Shown here: piece after piece, positions 36,761-46,965 of the stretch
Layout of the letters: each line of letters begins with the position of its first letter
How positions within the stretch are numbered: position 1 is the stretch's first letter
DNA from: Tidjanibacter massiliensis
GTDB taxonomy: Bacteria > Bacteroidota > Bacteroidia > Bacteroidales > Rikenellaceae
NCBI RefSeq assembly: GCF_900104605.1
Contig: NZ_LT629960.1
Location: 1,364,001-1,428,000 of the forward strand
DNA: 64,000 nucleotides
Reading direction: 5' to 3'
Made by a program: the position numbers and the translations under genes
The notes under the pieces: generated by a model
Database searches by the model: none
The model's input: the letters and a program-made list of their open reading frames with translations, nothing else
What the model was told of the DNA's origin: nothing

Positions 36761-36766
36761 CCATTC

Positions 36767-38644
36767 ATGGCAGAGAACCGGAATACCAACGCATCGACTT
36801 ACAACGACGACAGCATCCAGACGCTGGCATGGAACGAACACATCCGGCAGCGACCGGGCATGTACGTGGGCCGCTTCGGCGACGGCAGCCAGTCCGACGA
36901 CGGCATGTACGTGCTCATCAAGGAGGTGATGGACAACTCCATCGACGAATACATGATGGGGCACGGCAAAACCATCGAGGTGACCATCGAGGGACGCCGC
37001 GTCACCATCCGCGATTACGGACGCGGCATACCGCTCAACAAACTCGCCGATGCGGTATCGAAGATGAACACCGGCGGCAAGTTCGAGGACAGCACCACGT
37101 TCCGCAAGTCGGTCGGACTGAACGGCGTCGGCGTAAAGGCGGTGAACGCCCTCTCCAGCGAATTCACCGTCCGCAGCGTGCGCGACGGCCAGGCCCGCAC
37201 GGTCAGCTTCTCGCGCGGCTACGAGCTCTCGGACCGCTGGGAGGAGGGGGTGCAGGAAAAAAACGGTCTGTGGGTGAGCTTCGTCCCCGACGACGACGAA
37301 AAGATATTCGGCAACTACGCCTACAACTACGAGTTCGTGGAACCCATGTTCCGCCGCTATACCTATCTCAATCCGGGGCTGACGGTGAAGTTCAACGGCA
37401 AGGCCTTTCTTTCGAAGAACGGTCTGCTCGACCTGCTCAACGACAACCTTTCCGAGGAGCCGCTCTACCCGCCCATCCACCTGACGGGCGAGGACATCGA
37501 GGTAGTCATCACCCACGGCAGCGGCTACGGCGAAACCTACTACTCGTTCGTGAACGGCCAGTACACCACACTGGGAGGCACTCACCAGGCGGCTTTCCGG
37601 GAGGCGGTGGCGAAAACCGTCAAGGAGTTCTACAAGAAAGACTACGACCCGGCCGACGTGCGCACCTCCATCATCGCGGCGCTCAGCATCAAGGTCGAAA
37701 ATCCCATGTTCGAGAACCAGCCCAAGACCAAGTTCGGCTCGAAGGACGTGGCCGAGGGAGGCCCATCGGTGCGCAATTTCATCATGGATTTCGTCAAGGA
37801 GCGGCTGGACGACTACCTGCACATGCACCCCGAGACGGCCGATGCGCTGGGCAAGAAGGTGGCCTCCAACGAGAAGGAACGCAAGGCCATATCGGGCGTC
37901 CAGAAGAAGGCGCGCGAAATGGCCAAGAAGGTGAGCCTCAACAACAAGAAACTGCGCGACTGCAAGATACACCTGAGCGACGAAAAGAACGACCGCCGGT
38001 TCGACACCATGATTTTCATTACGGAAGGCAACTCGGCGAGCGGTTCCATCACCGCCAGCCGTGACGTACAGACGCAGGCGGTCTTCTCGCTCCGCGGCAA
38101 GCCCCTCAACAGCTTCGGACTGACCAAGCGGGTGGTCTACGAGAACGAGGAGTTCAACCTGCTCCAGGCGGCGCTCAACATCGAGGAGGACATCGGCAAC
38201 CTGCGATACAACAAGGTCATCATCGCCACCGATGCCGACGTGGACGGCATGCACATCCGGATGCTCATCATGACCTTTTTCCTGCAGTTCTTTCCGGACG
38301 TGATACGCAACAACCACCTTTTCGTGCTGCAAACCCCGCTGTTCCGGGTGCGCAACAAGAAGGAGACAATCTACTGCTACAACGAAGAGGAGCGGCAGCG
38401 GGCGGTGAACCGGCTCGGCCCGAACCCCGAAATCACGCGATTTAAGGGACTCGGCGAAATATCCGCCGACGAATTCAAGGAGTTCATCGGCGAGAACATG
38501 CGGCTGGAACAGGTGCGGCTGACGAAAGAGGACCCGATACACGACATGCTCGAGTTCTACATGGGCAAGAACACCTCGGACCGGCAGGAGTTCATCATCA
38601 ACAACCTGCGCATAGAGGCCGACTACATCGACGAGCTGATATAA
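36767..38644 (+). CDS. parE: DNA topoisomerase IV subunit B (ParE)
   Basis: A 625-aa type IIA topoisomerase ATPase subunit. The GHKL ATPase domain shows EVMDNSIDE (53-61) with the catalytic Glu, DYGRGIP and [12 protein letters not shown]. The TOPRIM domain has [11 protein letters not shown] near 421 and TDADVDGMH near 487. The length and the nearby parC point to topoisomerase IV rather than gyrase B; gyrA sits alone elsewhere in the window. Together with ParC it unlinks daughter chromosomes. Confidence 0.93.
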   Translation: MAENRNTNASTYNDDSIQTLAWNEHIRQRPGMYVGRFGDGSQSDDGMYVLIKEVMDNSIDEYMMGHGKTIEVTIEGRRVTIRDYGRGIPLNKLADAVSKMNTGGKFEDSTTFRKSVGLNGVGVKAVNALSSEFTVRSVRDGQARTVSFSRGYELSDRWEEGVQEKNGLWVSFVPDDDEKIFGNYAYNYEFVEPMFRRYTYLNPGLTVKFNGKAFLSKNGLLDLLNDNLSEEPLYPPIHLTGEDIEVVITHGSGYGETYYSFVNGQYTTLGGTHQAAFREAVAKTVKEFYKKDYDPADVRTSIIAALSIKVENPMFENQPKTKFGSKDVAEGGPSVRNFIMDFVKERLDDYLHMHPETADALGKKVASNEKERKAISGVQKKAREMAKKVSLNNKKLRDCKIHLSDEKNDRRFDTMIFITEGNSASGSITASRDVQTQAVFSLRGKPLNSFGLTKRVVYENEEFNLLQAALNIEEDIGNLRYNKVIIATDADVDGMHIRMLIMTFFLQFFPDVIRNNHLFVLQTPLFRVRNKKETIYCYNEEERQRAVNRLGPNPEITRFKGLGEISADEFKEFIGENMRLEQVRLTKEDPIHDMLEFYMGKNTSDRQEFIINNLRIEADYIDELI

Positions 38645-38790
38645 TCCGCACGAAGGGCGGAAAGAGAGGGCTGCCGGCAGCCGAATTGCGAAAAAAATGC
38701 CGGCGAACCTTTTCCGGCACGGTTTTTACTTGTTATTGCGAAGAGCGGCACCGATGCCGCGACTTACGGACAACTTTAAAAACCACGGTT

Positions 38791-39003
38791 ATGAACGGAA
38801 AAGAACTGGACAGGAAGTACAAAGGCGACTTCCCCAACGAATGTGTAGCGGAAAAGGCGGATACGGAACGCCTGATGAACGAAACAGGGCCGCTGGACGG
38901 GACAAAAGAGGCGACGGAGGATTTCCGCCGGGACGAGAACGGGCTCTCCGACATGGAGAATCCCAACAAGACGGGCTCCCCGGACATCTCCCGGAAGCGA
39001 TAA
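38791..39003 (+). CDS. Possible 70-aa charged small protein
   Basis: An ATG at 38791 opens a 70-codon frame between parE and parC. The product is hydrophilic and very rich in Asp, Glu, Lys, Asn and Gly, with no membrane segment or signal, and is probably disordered. The family is not recognised. In favour are the intergenic position, a plausible start and a hairpin (39037-39063) soon after the stop. Against it are the lack of a clear -7 element and the short length. Confidence 0.5.
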   Translation: MNGKELDRKYKGDFPNECVAEKADTERLMNETGPLDGTKEATEDFRRDENGLSDMENPNKTGSPDISRKR

Positions 39004-39036
39004 CATCCCTCCTTCGCCCGCGGAAACATAACGAAA

Positions 39037-39063
39037 GCCTGCGGCGGTCCGGCTGCCGCAGGC
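39037..39063. terminator. Hairpin just upstream of parC
   Basis: A 9-bp perfect stem GCCTGCGGC with GCCGCAGGC (loop 39046-39054) ends 13 bases before the parC ATG. It could terminate the small upstream frame or influence parC translation. Confidence 0.45.
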
Positions 39064-39076
39064 CAACCAAGATACG

Positions 39077-42000
39077 ATGAGCGAAGAGAGAAGGAACAAG
39101 GAACGGGCGGCAACGGACCCGGAAGAGGAAGGAACGGCGGCGGCCGGCAGTACGGACGATACGGACGAAGAGGGCAACGCCGCAGGTTTCGGAGAAGAGA
39201 CCGACGGAACGGATGCCGGCGACGACGGAATGACGGACGCGGACGATACGGACGCCGTGCCGGAGAGCCGAGGCCGGATGTCCGAAAAATACGTGCGCCT
39301 CACGGAAACGGGTACGGCCCGCTACCGTCTGACGGGCATGTACAAGGACTGGTTTCTGGACTATGCGTCGTACGTGATACTGGAACGGGCCGTACCCCAT
39401 GTGGAGGACGGCCTCAAACCTGTACACCGGCGCATTCTGCATGCCATGCGCAAAATCGACGACGGACGCTACAACAAGGTGGCGAACATCATCGGCCAGA
39501 CGATGCAGTACCACCCCCACGGCGACGCCTCCATCGGCGACGCCCTCGTGCAGCTCGGCCAGAAGGAGTTGCTCATCGACACGCAGGGCAACTGGGGCAA
39601 CATCCTCACGGGCGACATGGCCGCCGCGCCGCGTTACATCGAGGCCCGGCTCAGCAAGTTCGCCCTCGACGTGGTGTTTAATCCCAAGACCACGGAGTGG
39701 ATGCTCTCCTATGACGGCCGCAACCAGGAACCCGTCACGCTGCCCGTGAAGTTCCCGCTGCTGTTGGCGCAGGGGGTAGAGGGTATCGCGGTGGGCCTCG
39801 CCTCGAAAATCCTGCCGCACAACTTCAACGAACTCATCGACGCCTCCGTAGCCTGTCTGCGGGGCGAACCGTTCACGCTCTATCCCGACTTCCAGACGGG
39901 GGGCCTCATCGACGTGTCGCGCTACAACGACGGACTGCGCGGCGGCGTAGTGAAGGTGCGCGCACGCATCTCCAAAATCGACAAGCGCACGCTCGCCATT
40001 ACCGAAATCCCCTACGGCACCACAACCGAGTCCATCAAGGAGTCCATCATCAAGGCCAACGAAAAGGGAAAAATCAAGATACGGAAAGTGGACGACAACA
40101 CCGCCGAAAAGGTGGAAATCATCGTCCACGTAAGCGCCGACGAATCGGCCGACAAGACCATCGACGCGCTCTATGCCTTCACCGACTGCGAAGTCTCCAT
40201 ATCGCCCAACTCGTGCGTCATCTCCGACGAGAAGCCGCACTTCATCGGCGTCAGCGAAATCCTGCGCCGGAGCGCCGAACGCACCAAACATCTGCTGGGC
40301 ACCGAGCTGCGCATCCGCCTCGGGGAGCTCGACGAGGAGTGGCACATGGCCTCCCTCGAACGCATCTTCATCGAGAACAAAATCTACCAGGCTATCGAAG
40401 GCAAGAAATCGCGCGAAGAGGCTTACGAGGCGGTGGACGAACGGCTCGCACCTTTCAAGAAACTGCTGCGCCGCGAAGTGACGCACGAGGACGTGGTAAA
40501 GCTTACCGAGCTGCGGTTCATCCGCATCTCGAAATACGACTCCGCCAAGGCCGACAACCAGATAAAGGGCATCGAGGAGGAGACGGAGCGTGTCCGCCAC
40601 GACCTCGAACACCTGACCGACTACGCCGTCGCCTGGTACGGCCGGATAAAGGAGAAGTACGGCAAGGGACGCGAACGGCGCACCGAACTGCGGGAGTTCG
40701 ACAGCATCGAGGCGGCGAAAGTGGTCGTCGCCAACGCCAAACTCTACGTGGACCGCGAAGGGGGCTTTTTCGGCATCGGCAACGCCATGAAGAAGGACGA
40801 ATACGTCTGCGACTGTTCCGACATCGACGAGGTAATCGTCTTCACCCAGGCAGGCAACTATCTGGTGACGAAGGTGAGCGACAAGGCCTTCTATGCCCCC
40901 GGCATCCAGTACATCGGGGTCTTCAAGCGCAACGACGAACGGACGATTTACAACGTCCTCTACCGCGACGGCGAGAAGGGCCCCATCATGATGAAGCGCT
41001 GCGCCATCAAGGGCGTCACGCGCGACCGCGAATACGCCATCACCAAAGGCACGCCCGGCAGCCGCATCCTCTACATGAGCGTGAATCCCAACGGAGAGGC
41101 CGAGGTACTCAAAATCATGTTCAAACAGCGTACACGACTGAAAAAGGCCATCGTGGACCTCGACTTCAGCAAGCTCGCCATCAAGGGGCGCAGCTCGCAG
41201 GGCAATCTCTTCTCACGCTACGCCATCCACAAGATACAGGTGAAAGAGCGAGGCGCCTCCACCCTCGCCGGACAGAACATCTGGTTCGACGAGGACGTGA
41301 TGCGGCTCAATACCGACGGCCGCGGACGCCTGCTGGGCGAGTTCCAGGGCGACGACAAAATCATCGTCTTCACGTCCAAAGGCCAGTATTATACCACCGG
41401 ATACGACACCGGCCACCACTTCCCGGAAGATACCATCCGGGTGGAGAAGTACGCACCCGACCGGATATACAGCGTCGCATACTACGACGCCGACAGCCGT
41501 TACTATTACCTGAAGCGTTTCGCTGCCGAAGCGAGCGACAACCGTATGCAGTCCTTCATCGACGACTCCAACCCCCGCTCGCGGATGACAGCCCTGTCGG
41601 CCGACCGCTATCCGCAGCTGGAAATCACCTACGGCGGCGCCCACCGTACGCGTCCCGCCGACCTGGTGGACGTGGAGCAGTTCATCGGCGTCAAGAGCCA
41701 CCGGGCGAAGGGAAAACGGCTCACCACCTACGACGTGGCGTCGCTCCGCTTTACCGAACCGCTCCGACCCGACCCCGACGAGACATCCGCAGGCAACGGG
41801 AACGGAGAGGCAGATGGCACAGCGAATGACCTGCCGGACACGCCGGCCCCATCGCCGGAAAGCGGTGACCAGAAAAACGATGCATCCCAAAACGGGGAGC
41901 AGCCGGAGGTTCCAGATGCCGCAGGCCGGACGACGGAGCCGACGACCCCCGACCCCGACGGCGATGACGGGGAACAGGATGCCCTGCAGAACGGCAACCG

Positions 42001-42112
42001 GAGTATCCGCCGCACCACCGTAACGGCGGTCGACGACGACCTCATCATCGAACGGCCGGAGGAGGAGGACGAAACCCGCAACCCCGACATCCAACAGCTT
42101 GACCTTTTCTGA
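39077..42112 (+). CDS. parC: DNA topoisomerase IV subunit A (ParC)
   Basis: A 1011-aa type IIA topoisomerase cleavage subunit. The catalytic Tyr187 is in AAAPRYIEARL. The loop matching the quinolone region reads HPHGDASIGD, with Ala where E. coli ParC has Ser80. A beta-pinwheel C-terminal domain follows. Both ends carry low-complexity acidic tails: residues 1-68 are rich in Asp, Glu, Gly and Thr, and the last 110 or so residues are rich in Asn, Asp, Pro and Gly. The protein ends IQQLDLF, which resembles a sliding-clamp-binding motif. The ATG at 39077 is the first in frame. Confidence 0.94.
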   Translation: MSEERRNKERAATDPEEEGTAAAGSTDDTDEEGNAAGFGEETDGTDAGDDGMTDADDTDAVPESRGRMSEKYVRLTETGTARYRLTGMYKDWFLDYASYVILERAVPHVEDGLKPVHRRILHAMRKIDDGRYNKVANIIGQTMQYHPHGDASIGDALVQLGQKELLIDTQGNWGNILTGDMAAAPRYIEARLSKFALDVVFNPKTTEWMLSYDGRNQEPVTLPVKFPLLLAQGVEGIAVGLASKILPHNFNELIDASVACLRGEPFTLYPDFQTGGLIDVSRYNDGLRGGVVKVRARISKIDKRTLAITEIPYGTTTESIKESIIKANEKGKIKIRKVDDNTAEKVEIIVHVSADESADKTIDALYAFTDCEVSISPNSCVISDEKPHFIGVSEILRRSAERTKHLLGTELRIRLGELDEEWHMASLERIFIENKIYQAIEGKKSREEAYEAVDERLAPFKKLLRREVTHEDVVKLTELRFIRISKYDSAKADNQIKGIEEETERVRHDLEHLTDYAVAWYGRIKEKYGKGRERRTELREFDSIEAAKVVVANAKLYVDREGGFFGIGNAMKKDEYVCDCSDIDEVIVFTQAGNYLVTKVSDKAFYAPGIQYIGVFKRNDERTIYNVLYRDGEKGPIMMKRCAIKGVTRDREYAITKGTPGSRILYMSVNPNGEAEVLKIMFKQRTRLKKAIVDLDFSKLAIKGRSSQGNLFSRYAIHKIQVKERGASTLAGQNIWFDEDVMRLNTDGRGRLLGEFQGDDKIIVFTSKGQYYTTGYDTGHHFPEDTIRVEKYAPDRIYSVAYYDADSRYYYLKRFAAEASDNRMQSFIDDSNPRSRMTALSADRYPQLEITYGGAHRTRPADLVDVEQFIGVKSHRAKGKRLTTYDVASLRFTEPLRPDPDETSAGNGNGEADGTANDLPDTPAPSPESGDQKNDASQNGEQPEVPDAAGRTTEPTTPDPDGDDGEQDALQNGNRSIRRTTVTAVDDDLIIERPEEEDETRNPDIQQLDLF

Positions 42113-42129
42113 CCGAAGCACACCATACG

Positions 42130-42660
42130 ATGACCATTTATCTCACAGGCTTCATGGGATGCGGCAAAAGCTCGACGGGCCGGCGCGTGGCACGGGCCCT
42201 CGGATACACTTTCGCCGATACCGACTGTCTGGTGGAGGAGACTGCCGGGAAGAGCATCGCCCGCATCTTCGCCGAGGAGGGGGAAACGGTGTTCCGGCAA
42301 CTGGAGACGGAAGCGCTCGCCGCCATTCCGCAGGAAGGGAATACCGTCGTAGCCACGGGCGGCGGCCTGCCGTGCAGCGAACGCAACCTGTCGCTCATGC
42401 GGCAGCGGGGCCGCATCGTCTATCTCGCCTCCTCTCAGGAACGTCTGGTGCATATTCTGCTCGCTTGCCGCCGCGACCGGCGCCCCCGGATAGCGGGACT
42501 CGACGAGGCCGGCATCCGAGAGTATGTCCGCACCGCCCTCGCCCAACGGGAAAGCTACTATGCGCAGGCCGACCGGACGGTTATCTGCGACGGCATGGAC
42601 AGCCGGCATATCGTCGACGAAATCATCGCCTACATCCGCTCGCTGGAGGAGCTTCAATAA
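42130..42660 (+). CDS. aroK: Shikimate kinase
   Basis: A 176-aa kinase for the fifth step of the shikimate pathway to aromatic amino acids. The P-loop GFMGCGKSS is at 7-15, the shikimate-binding Asp is in FADTDCLVE, Arg57 is in VFRQLE, GGG is in ATGGGLP, and the lid Arg region is RDRRPRI. The length is typical. It starts 17 bases after parC and is probably on the same transcript. Confidence 0.96.
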   Translation: MTIYLTGFMGCGKSSTGRRVARALGYTFADTDCLVEETAGKSIARIFAEEGETVFRQLETEALAAIPQEGNTVVATGGGLPCSERNLSLMRQRGRIVYLASSQERLVHILLACRRDRRPRIAGLDEAGIREYVRTALAQRESYYAQADRTVICDGMDSRHIVDEIIAYIRSLEELQ

Positions 42661-43285
42661 CCGCCCCTCTCCGCACCGAAAAGAGATACGCCGATACGGC
42701 GCTCCGCGCGAACTGCCGAATCGCAGCCACCGTTTCACAGCCCCGACCCGGTGCCGGACACCTACCGCAGAAAACCCGTCACCATCCGGGCCGTAACCGC
42801 CGCAGACGACCGTCCGGGAGTGCCGGGCAAACACACCGCTTCCCCGACGAAAACGACAACGCTGTCAACGCTGTGCACTCCTCGTCGCCCTGCGCATCTG
42901 CCGGACTCACAACTCCCGCCACCCCATACAAATAACATCAGGTACAACACCACGGCATCGTACCTGCCGCGCACCGTCAGATGACAAATACCTCTCCGGC
43001 CACGCAGCCAACGCCTGCGCAGTATGCCACGCTGTCATAATTAAGATAGCCGGAGGACGACAATCCCCGCTGCCGGCCTTTCAAAATCATGCCGTCAATC
43101 GTCAGGCCGCCCGCCCGCACAACGCCCCGTCTCCGCAAAGCGTCCGCCGCATACGCCGAGACCCGACAGAAGGAACGAATACCCCGCCCGGCCACCGTAA
43201 CGCAAGCGAGCGGGACAACGGCCGTCCTTTCCCGACGGCATGCAACGACCGCCGTTTTCCCGGTACCACGCACGCATAAAATCCC
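42661..43285. other. Long intergenic stretch between aroK and murI
   Basis: I see no protein family here. A minus-strand frame (42977-43414) has a C-terminal part that reads plausibly, but it runs into murI and has no promoter or recognisable start. No tRNA or terminator hairpin is evident. Confidence 0.45.
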
Positions 43286-43293
43286 TACCTTTG
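43286..43293 (+). promoter_or_regulatory. -7 element of murI, six bases from the ATG
   Basis: TACCTTTG matches TAnnTTTG exactly and ends six bases before the ATG at 43300. With the usual -7 spacing, transcription would start at or next to the A of the start codon. Confidence 0.65.
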
Positions 43294-43299
43294 TACCGT

Positions 43300-44064
43300 A
43301 TGGACAATTCCCCAATAGGTGTTTTCGATTCAGGCATGGGCGGCCTCTCCGTCTGGCGGGAGCTGCGCAAAGCCCTGCCGGAGGAGTCGGTCGTCTACTA
43401 CGGCGACGGGGCACACTGCCCCTACGGCGAAAAGCCCGCCGAAGAGGTGTCCGGCTATATCGACGATGCCGTGCGCACGCTGCTCGGCGCAGGAACCAAA
43501 CTTATCGTACTGGCCTGCAATACGGCCACGATGATAGCCGTCAAACGGCTGCGGGCAGCCTATCCCGTTCCCTTCGTCGGGATGGAGCCGGCCATCAAGC
43601 CGGCCGCGGCCACCACCCGCAGCGGCATCATCGGGGTGCTCGCCACACGCGCTTCGCTGGGAAGCGACTGGTTCGGCGAACTGAGCGGCAAATACGCCGC
43701 CGGCGTCCGGATACTGCCTGCCGTAGGCGAGGGGTTCGTGGAAGCGGTCGAAAGAGGCGAGGAAAACACGCCCGCCGTCCGACAACTCGTACACCGGGCC
43801 GTCGCGCCGCTGGTAGAAGCGGGCGCCGACCGCATCGTGCTCGGCTGCACCCATTATCCTTTTCTGGCCGAGGTCATCGCAGACGAGGCCGGCGCCGCAA
43901 TCGAAATCATCGACCCCGCACCGGCCATCGCCCGACGAACCGCATCGCTGCTCGACCGCCATGGACTGCGGGCCGAAAGAGGACATGTCCCGGTCTATAC
44001 CTTTCTTTCGGCCGCAGGAGTTCCCTATGCCGAACGGCTCCGGGAACGGGCTTCCCGACTCTGA
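43300..44064 (+). CDS. murI: Glutamate racemase MurI
   Basis: A 254-aa cofactor-independent racemase that makes D-glutamate for peptidoglycan. The catalytic cysteines are Cys73 (LACNTAT) and Cys183 (LGCTHYP). Asp10 is in GVFDSGMGG and the conserved GDGAHCPYG motif is at 35-43. The start at 43300 gives MDNSPIGVFDSG, the usual family N-terminus. The promoter lies so close that the mRNA may have no leader. FtsK follows from its own promoter. Confidence 0.96.
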   Translation: MDNSPIGVFDSGMGGLSVWRELRKALPEESVVYYGDGAHCPYGEKPAEEVSGYIDDAVRTLLGAGTKLIVLACNTATMIAVKRLRAAYPVPFVGMEPAIKPAAATTRSGIIGVLATRASLGSDWFGELSGKYAAGVRILPAVGEGFVEAVERGEENTPAVRQLVHRAVAPLVEAGADRIVLGCTHYPFLAEVIADEAGAAIEIIDPAPAIARRTASLLDRHGLRAERGHVPVYTFLSAAGVPYAERLRERASRL

Positions 44065-44111
44065 CACCGCACCCGGCGCGACAGGCCGGCAGCACCCTCG
44101 CACATTTTTAT

Positions 44112-44119
44112 TATCTTTG
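44112..44119 (+). promoter_or_regulatory. -7 element of ftsK
   Basis: TATCTTTG matches TAnnTTTG, 24 bases upstream of the ftsK ATG. Confidence 0.6.
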
Positions 44120-44143
44120 CCCGAACAGCAGAAAAGCCGCACC

Positions 44144-46864
44144 ATGGCAAAACAGGAAAAGACGAAAGCGAAAAGTACCGGAACAGCCGCCAGGCTGTTC
44201 GCAGGCAGGAAAATAGGAGAAACAGAACGCTGGATATACGGATTCCTGCTCCTGTTCGTGTCGCTCTTCTTCCTGCTCGCCGTCGTCAGCTACTACTTCA
44301 CCTGGAGCGAAGACCAGGCCGCCCTGCGCGAAGGACTCAGTTGGAGCGCGGTGGACAACGTCGCCAACCATGCGGGCAAGCTGGGAGCAATCACCGGCTC
44401 GGCACTCGTCGGCAAGTGGTTCGGTGTCTTCGCCATAGGCATTCCCGTTGTACTGCTCATTCTCTCGCTGCGCATCATGCGCGTCCGGCCGCTCTTCCTG
44501 AACCGTTCGGTACGGACGACGCTCATCGTCATGATACTCGGCTCGCTCTCGCTCGGCTATCTTTTCGGCACACGCTGGGGCATCTTCGGCACGGGACTCG
44601 GCGGACAAGCGGGCATCGCCGCGGCCGACTGGCTCCGTTCGGTGATAGGGACGGCCGGGCTCGGACTGCTGCTCGCAGTCTGCTGGATACTCATCGCGGT
44701 CTATATCAACCGCAGCACCATCAAGGTCGTCAACCGCGTAGGTTCGTCGGTAGCCAAAGGGGCTACCGACCTCATGGGGAAAATTCCCGTCCATCCCTTC
44801 AAGGGAAAGGAAGACACACAGCGGCAGGCCGAAGAGGAGCGGCTGCGTGAAGACATGGAAGCGGCCAACTACTACTATACGCCCGATACCGTACCCGCCG
44901 CGAAAGCCGCATCCGACATCGCGTCAGAGGCAATCGGAACGGAATCCGCCGAAAGGGCCGGAACGGAGCGGACGGCCGTATCCGGAACCGAGGAGACCCT
45001 CACGGTCTATCCCTCCGATGAACAGGAGGCGGAAGGCATCTTCGTCAGCAACGGCGACCGGACGGACAACGAAGAACTACCCGCCGGCCATACCGGAGCG
45101 ACGGCCGGAAACGACGGGAACGACGCAGCCGAATCCCCCTTCATCGAAGAGGAGGAAGACGACTTCATCGTGGTGGACGAACAGGGCGAACGCATCAAGG
45201 CTTCGACGCTGCGTCCGACACGCACGCCGGCCACGCTCGGCGCCGGCGGTGTCGTGGTCAGCGACGAGGAGGGCATCGAAATCGTCAAGACGGACTACAA
45301 GGATACCGAAGCAGAGGAGGAGGCCGACGATTTCCGCGACCCCACCCGTACCCTGCCCCGCTACCAACGCCCCTCATGGGTTATCCTGAAAGACCACAGC
45401 GTGGGCATCCGTATCTCGGAAGACGAGATACGCGAAAACAAGAACATCATCCGCGAGAAGCTGGAGGATTTCGGCATCCGGATAACCGACAAGATAAAGG
45501 CCACGATAGGGCCGACGGTGACGCTTTACGAGATAGAGCCCGCACAGGGAGTAAAGGTATCGCGCATCCGCAATCTGGAGGAGGACATCGCCCTCGCACT
45601 CAAGGTGCAGAGTATCCGTATCGTCACGCTCGGCCAGGGACGCGGTACGGTAGGCATCGAGGTACCGAACAGCACGCGCGAAATCGTGTCGATGCTTTCG
45701 GTCGTAAAGTCCGTCAAGTTCCAGGACTGCCAGTACCGGCTTCCCATCGTTCTGGGCAAGACGATATACAACGAGATATACATCGGCGACCTTACCAAAA
45801 TGCCCCACCTGCTCGTGGCGGGCGCCACCGGACAGGGCAAATCGGTCGGTCTGAACGCCATCATCGCCTCGCTGCTCTACAAGAAACACCCGGCCGAGCT
45901 GAAGTTCGTCCTCATCGACCCGAAACAGGTGGAGCTGTCGGCATACGCCAAACTCGACCGGCACTTCCTCGCCAAAATGGAGGGCGAGGAGAGCGCCATC
46001 ATCACCGACACGAGCAAGGCGGTAAACACGCTCAACTCGCTGGTCATGGTGATGGAGGAGCGCTACACGCTGCTCAACCGGGCGGGCGAACGCAACATCG
46101 CCGACTACAACGCCCGCATCCAGGCCGGAAAGCTCAAGAAACGCGACGGTCACAGCTTCATGCCCTACATCGTGGTCGTCATCGACGAGTTCGCCGACAT
46201 GATTATGACCGCCGGCCGCGAAGTGGAAATCCCCATCACGCGGCTTGCCGCCAAGGCGCGCGCCGTGGGCATCCACCTCATCGTGGCGACGCAGCGTCCG
46301 GACGTGAAGGTCATCACCGGACTGATAAAGTCCAACATCCCGGCCCGCATCGCCTTCAAGGTGGTCTCCATGGTGGATTCACGTACCATCATCGACCAGC
46401 CGGGGGCCAACAACCTCATCGGCATGGGCGACATGCTGCTCTACCTCAACGGAGAGCTTACCCGAATGCAGTGCGCTTTCCTCGATACGCCCGAAATCGA
46501 GAACCTCACCTCCTTCATCAGCCAGCAGGAGGGATACGACGGGCCTTTCGAACTCCCCTTCTTCGAGCTCAAAGGGACGACCGGAAGCGGCAACGGAGGA
46601 GGAGGCGAAGAGACGGCCGACTCCGACAACATGCTGATACAGGTGGCCCACTTCATCGTCCAGAACCGGCAGGGCTCCACATCGGCCATCCAGCGCAACT
46701 TCCGCCTCGGCTACAACCGGGCGGGCCGCATCATGGACAAACTGGAAAAGATGGGCATCGTGGGCAGGCAGGACGGCAGCAAGCCGCGTGAGGTCATCGT
46801 GACCGACATGCGCCAGCTCGAAGACATCCTTCTCTCCTACGACGACGAGGAACTCGACGTATGA
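44144..46864 (+). CDS. ftsK: DNA translocase FtsK
   Basis: A 906-aa septal DNA pump that clears and aligns chromosome termini at division. The N-terminal part has four membrane helices (about 30-205). An acidic, Glu/Asp/Thr-rich linker covers about 230-390. The motor domain has Walker A GATGQGKS at 560-567, Walker B VVVIDEFADM near 680 and the TQRPDVKVITG segment. The C-terminal gamma winged helix (about 835-895), which reads KOPS-like DNA signals, contains STSAIQRNFRLGYNRAGR. The ATG at 44144 fits the upstream promoter, although the frame is open into murI. Confidence 0.97.
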   Translation: MAKQEKTKAKSTGTAARLFAGRKIGETERWIYGFLLLFVSLFFLLAVVSYYFTWSEDQAALREGLSWSAVDNVANHAGKLGAITGSALVGKWFGVFAIGIPVVLLILSLRIMRVRPLFLNRSVRTTLIVMILGSLSLGYLFGTRWGIFGTGLGGQAGIAAADWLRSVIGTAGLGLLLAVCWILIAVYINRSTIKVVNRVGSSVAKGATDLMGKIPVHPFKGKEDTQRQAEEERLREDMEAANYYYTPDTVPAAKAASDIASEAIGTESAERAGTERTAVSGTEETLTVYPSDEQEAEGIFVSNGDRTDNEELPAGHTGATAGNDGNDAAESPFIEEEEDDFIVVDEQGERIKASTLRPTRTPATLGAGGVVVSDEEGIEIVKTDYKDTEAEEEADDFRDPTRTLPRYQRPSWVILKDHSVGIRISEDEIRENKNIIREKLEDFGIRITDKIKATIGPTVTLYEIEPAQGVKVSRIRNLEEDIALALKVQSIRIVTLGQGRGTVGIEVPNSTREIVSMLSVVKSVKFQDCQYRLPIVLGKTIYNEIYIGDLTKMPHLLVAGATGQGKSVGLNAIIASLLYKKHPAELKFVLIDPKQVELSAYAKLDRHFLAKMEGEESAIITDTSKAVNTLNSLVMVMEERYTLLNRAGERNIADYNARIQAGKLKKRDGHSFMPYIVVVIDEFADMIMTAGREVEIPITRLAAKARAVGIHLIVATQRPDVKVITGLIKSNIPARIAFKVVSMVDSRTIIDQPGANNLIGMGDMLLYLNGELTRMQCAFLDTPEIENLTSFISQQEGYDGPFELPFFELKGTTGSGNGGGGEETADSDNMLIQVAHFIVQNRQGSTSAIQRNFRLGYNRAGRIMDKLEKMGIVGRQDGSKPREVIVTDMRQLEDILLSYDDEELDV

Positions 46865-46965
46865 GGGCACTGCAGCAGACACAATAACCGAACGAATGCT
46901 ACGTTCTCCGGAGAGGGGACACAGCAGGAATCTGCCGTACAACGCAACAAACAGATACCGATACC

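Noticed and set aside
42977-43414. A 145-codon minus-strand frame between aroK and murI
   Set aside because: The last 40 residues read somewhat protein-like, but the frame begins inside murI and I could not match it to any family.
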